A stretch of DNA of 64,000 bases from Pseudoruegeria sp. SHC-113 (GTDB taxonomy: Bacteria > Pseudomonadota > Alphaproteobacteria > Rhodobacterales > Rhodobacteraceae): contig NZ_JAHUBR010000001.1 in NCBI RefSeq assembly GCF_025376885.1, positions 2,728,001 through 2,792,000 of the forward strand, in the 5' to 3' direction. The notes under the pieces are model-generated. The model saw only the letters and a program-made list of their open reading frames with translations. It did not search any database and was not told the origin of the DNA. Position 1 is the first letter of the stretch. Every line of letters starts with the position of its first letter. This document shows, piece after piece, positions 61,674 to 64,000 of the stretch. A program made the position numbers and the translations under genes.

Positions 61674-62702
61674 ATGACACGCGTTCTCATCGCCGGCCTT
61701 GGCAACATGGGCCTCTCCCATGCGCTGGCCCACCATCACCACGCTGACGCCGAAATCGTCGGCCTCGTGAACCGCTCCGGCCGCGTGGACCATCCCGCGC
61801 TGTCTGCATACCCCGCCTTCAGCGACTTCCACGACGCCCTCGCGGCCACCAAACCCGATCTCGTCGTCATCGCGACCTACTCCGACAGCCACGCCGACTA
61901 CGCCTGCGCTGCAATGGAAGCCGGGGCGCATGTGTTCGTGGAGAAACCGCTCGCCACCACCGTGGCCGATGCCGAGCGCGTCGTGGCCTGCGCGAAAGCC
62001 AACAATCGCAAGCTCGTTGTCGGCTATATCCTGCGCCACCACCCCTCCTGGGTGCGGCTCATCAAGGAAGCGCGCGGCCTTGGCGGGCCTTACGTGTTCC
62101 GCCTGAACCTGAACCAGCAATCCTCGGGCGCGGAATGGGAAACCCACAAGGCGCTGATGCAGACGACAAGCCCGATCGTGGATTGCGGCGTGCATTACGT
62201 GGATGTCATGTGCCAGATCACCGACGCCAAACCGGCGCGCGTGCACGGCATGGGCCTGCGGCTCTCTGACGAAATCGCGCCCGACATGTATAACTACGGC
62301 CAGTTCCAGGTGATTTTCGAGGACGGCTCTGTGGGCTGGTACGAGGCCGGCTGGGGCCCGATGATGAGCGAAACCGCCTTCTTCGTGAAAGACATCGTTT
62401 CGCCCAACGGCTCTGTCTCCATCACCGATGGCAACAAGGGCGCAAGCAGCGATATCGACGGCCACACCAAGGTCGGCGGTCTACTTGTGCACACTTCTAA
62501 AAGTGACCGCACCATCGAGATGCCAGATGAACCCGGCCATCAGGAACTCTGTGACGCCGAGCAGGCCTACATGCTGCGGGCCATCGCTGAAGGCACAGAC
62601 CTAACCCGCCACATGCAGGATGCCGTGCAATCGCTGCGCATCTGCCTTGCCGCCGACGAAAGCATTCGCACCGGCCAACCCATTGATCTGAAGGAGGCCT
62701 GA
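61674..62702 (+). CDS. Gfo/Idh/MocA-family oxidoreductase
   Basis: The 342-residue NAD(P)-dependent dehydrogenase has the nucleotide loop AGLGNMGLSHALA near the N-terminus, the EKPLATT motif with catalytic Lys91, and VDCGVHYVDVMCQI with the catalytic Asp/His pair. Family members oxidise or epimerise cyclic sugars, inositols and amino sugars. Within this operon it probably acts on the imported sugar before or beside phosphorylation, for example by oxidising a ring hydroxyl. The precise substrate is not deducible. It starts after AAGGAG and ends 1 bp before the ATPase gene. Confidence 0.88.
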   Translation: MTRVLIAGLGNMGLSHALAHHHHADAEIVGLVNRSGRVDHPALSAYPAFSDFHDALAATKPDLVVIATYSDSHADYACAAMEAGAHVFVEKPLATTVADAERVVACAKANNRKLVVGYILRHHPSWVRLIKEARGLGGPYVFRLNLNQQSSGAEWETHKALMQTTSPIVDCGVHYVDVMCQITDAKPARVHGMGLRLSDEIAPDMYNYGQFQVIFEDGSVGWYEAGWGPMMSETAFFVKDIVSPNGSVSITDGNKGASSDIDGHTKVGGLLVHTSKSDRTIEMPDEPGHQELCDAEQAYMLRAIAEGTDLTRHMQDAVQSLRICLAADESIRTGQPIDLKEA

Positions 62703-62703
62703 C

Positions 62704-63699
<996 letters not shown>

Positions 63700-63740
63700 G
63701 TTCGCATCTGTCCGGCGGATTGGCCCTCAAGCCAGACAGC

Positions 63741-63775
63741 AAGGCCCGGCGCGGGGGGAGCGCCGGGCCTTTTTC
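63741..63775 (+). terminator. Rho-independent terminator of the sugar operon
   Basis: AAGGCCCGGCG (63741-63751) pairs with CGCCGGGCCTT (63761-63771), followed by TTT (63772-63774), so the T-run totals five. The loop is 9 nt. Confidence 0.92.
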
Positions 63776-63804
63776 GATCCAACAGGGTCACTTTTCGCTA
63801 CAAA

Positions 63805-63842
63805 GGGCAGCGCCGCCCCATGGGGGCGGGCCGGCGCTGCCC
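63805..63842. repeat. GC-rich inverted repeat between convergent units
   Basis: GGGCAGCGCC (63805-63814) pairs perfectly with GGCGCTGCCC (63833-63842), with an inner GCCCC-AT-GGGGGC stem. A further CCCGGGC/GCCCCGGG dyad follows to 63863. It resembles the element at 15870-15935. Confidence 0.5.
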
Positions 63843-63866
63843 GGGCCGCTGCGCGCCCCGGGCAAA

Positions 63867-63893
63867 GAAAAAGGCGGCCTCAAAGAGCCGCCT
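63867..63893 (-). terminator. Rho-independent terminator of the minus-strand gene at the right edge
   Basis: On the minus strand AGGCGGCTC-TTTG-AGGCCGCCT forms the stem and is followed by TTTTTC. It lies 27 bp after the stop codon at 63920. Confidence 0.85.
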
Positions 63894-63919
63894 CTCCCAG
63901 ATTAATGCTAGGTCCCTTA

Positions 63920-64000
63920 TCAGGCCAGCTCACCTGCAAGCGCGCTTTCGATCAGCGCGATGCTCTCATCCACCCCGTAAAGCGCGATGAAGCCGCCGAA
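63920..64000 (-). CDS. C-terminal end of an unidentified protein (gene continues beyond the window)
   Basis: On the minus strand an open frame enters from the right edge and reads FGGFIALYGVDESIALIESA then LAGELA before the TGA at 63920-63922. A strong terminator follows, which supports a real gene end. The 26 visible residues are too few to assign a family. Confidence 0.6.
   Translation of the reverse strand, partial: FGGFIALYGVDESIALIESALAGELA

Overview
The window is GC-rich, densely packed chromosomal DNA from an alphaproteobacterium, most likely a member of the Rhodobacteraceae (roseobacter/Rhodobacter group). Grounds: the gcvT-gcvH-gcvP order behind a tandem glycine riboswitch, an mreBCD-mrdA-rodA operon, a PhrB-type FeS photolyase, small Ala-rich proteins, and GC-rich hairpins in many intergenic gaps. 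I see no prophage, transposase, CRISPR array or rRNA. One tRNA gene (Gln, anticodon TTG) is present.

Layout. (1) 1-4160: glycine cleavage operon gcvT-gcvH-gcvP on the minus strand (gcvP cut by the window edge), driven from a promoter and a two-aptamer glycine riboswitch. (2) 4200-18215: housekeeping and small-metabolism genes: a gamma-glutamylcyclotransferase-like protein, a MATE exporter, gltX, a hotdog protein, a Tat-exported MBL hydrolase, a minus-strand run nadE-mgtE-DUF1801-esterase, a secreted protein of 18 MORN repeats, and a (6-4) photolyase coupled to a short-chain dehydrogenase. (3) 18323-26073: leuA behind a Leu-rich leader ORF, then the cell-shape operon mreB-mreC-mreD-mrdA-rodA. 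(4) 26204-36459: glyoxalase-like and ghrA-like genes, SseB-like and Fe-S uracil-DNA glycosylase genes, an ArsR/permease pair, nhaA, two capsule-export genes without their permease, a phosphomannomutase and tRNA-Gln.

(5) 37211-49288: a nine-gene plus-strand catabolic unit. It comprises a DgoD-like acid-sugar dehydratase, a complete Dpp/Opp-type ABC importer (binding protein, two permeases, two ATPases), a dimethylglycine-dehydrogenase-like FAD/GcvT protein, a non-pyrrolysine MttB-family methyltransferase and a TetR regulator. The parts suggest uptake of an unknown compound, corrinoid- or folate-linked N-demethylation, and possibly sugar-acid dehydration. The substrate cannot be read from sequence. 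This is my best candidate for an undescribed pathway.

(6) 49285-53464: an ECF sigma factor of the DGPF-associated type with its partner, a YaeR-like VOC protein, an NAD-dependent epimerase/reductase, mgsA and a MarR regulator. (7) 53490-63699: a divergent amino-sugar / peptidoglycan-sugar regulon. The minus arm is kinase-GntR-SIS deaminase-nagA. The plus arm is murQ-like-ABC importer-Gfo/Idh dehydrogenase-ATPase. The two arms are separated by 170 bp holding two copies of the same 17-bp operator in mirror orientation. A further minus-strand gene enters at the right edge.
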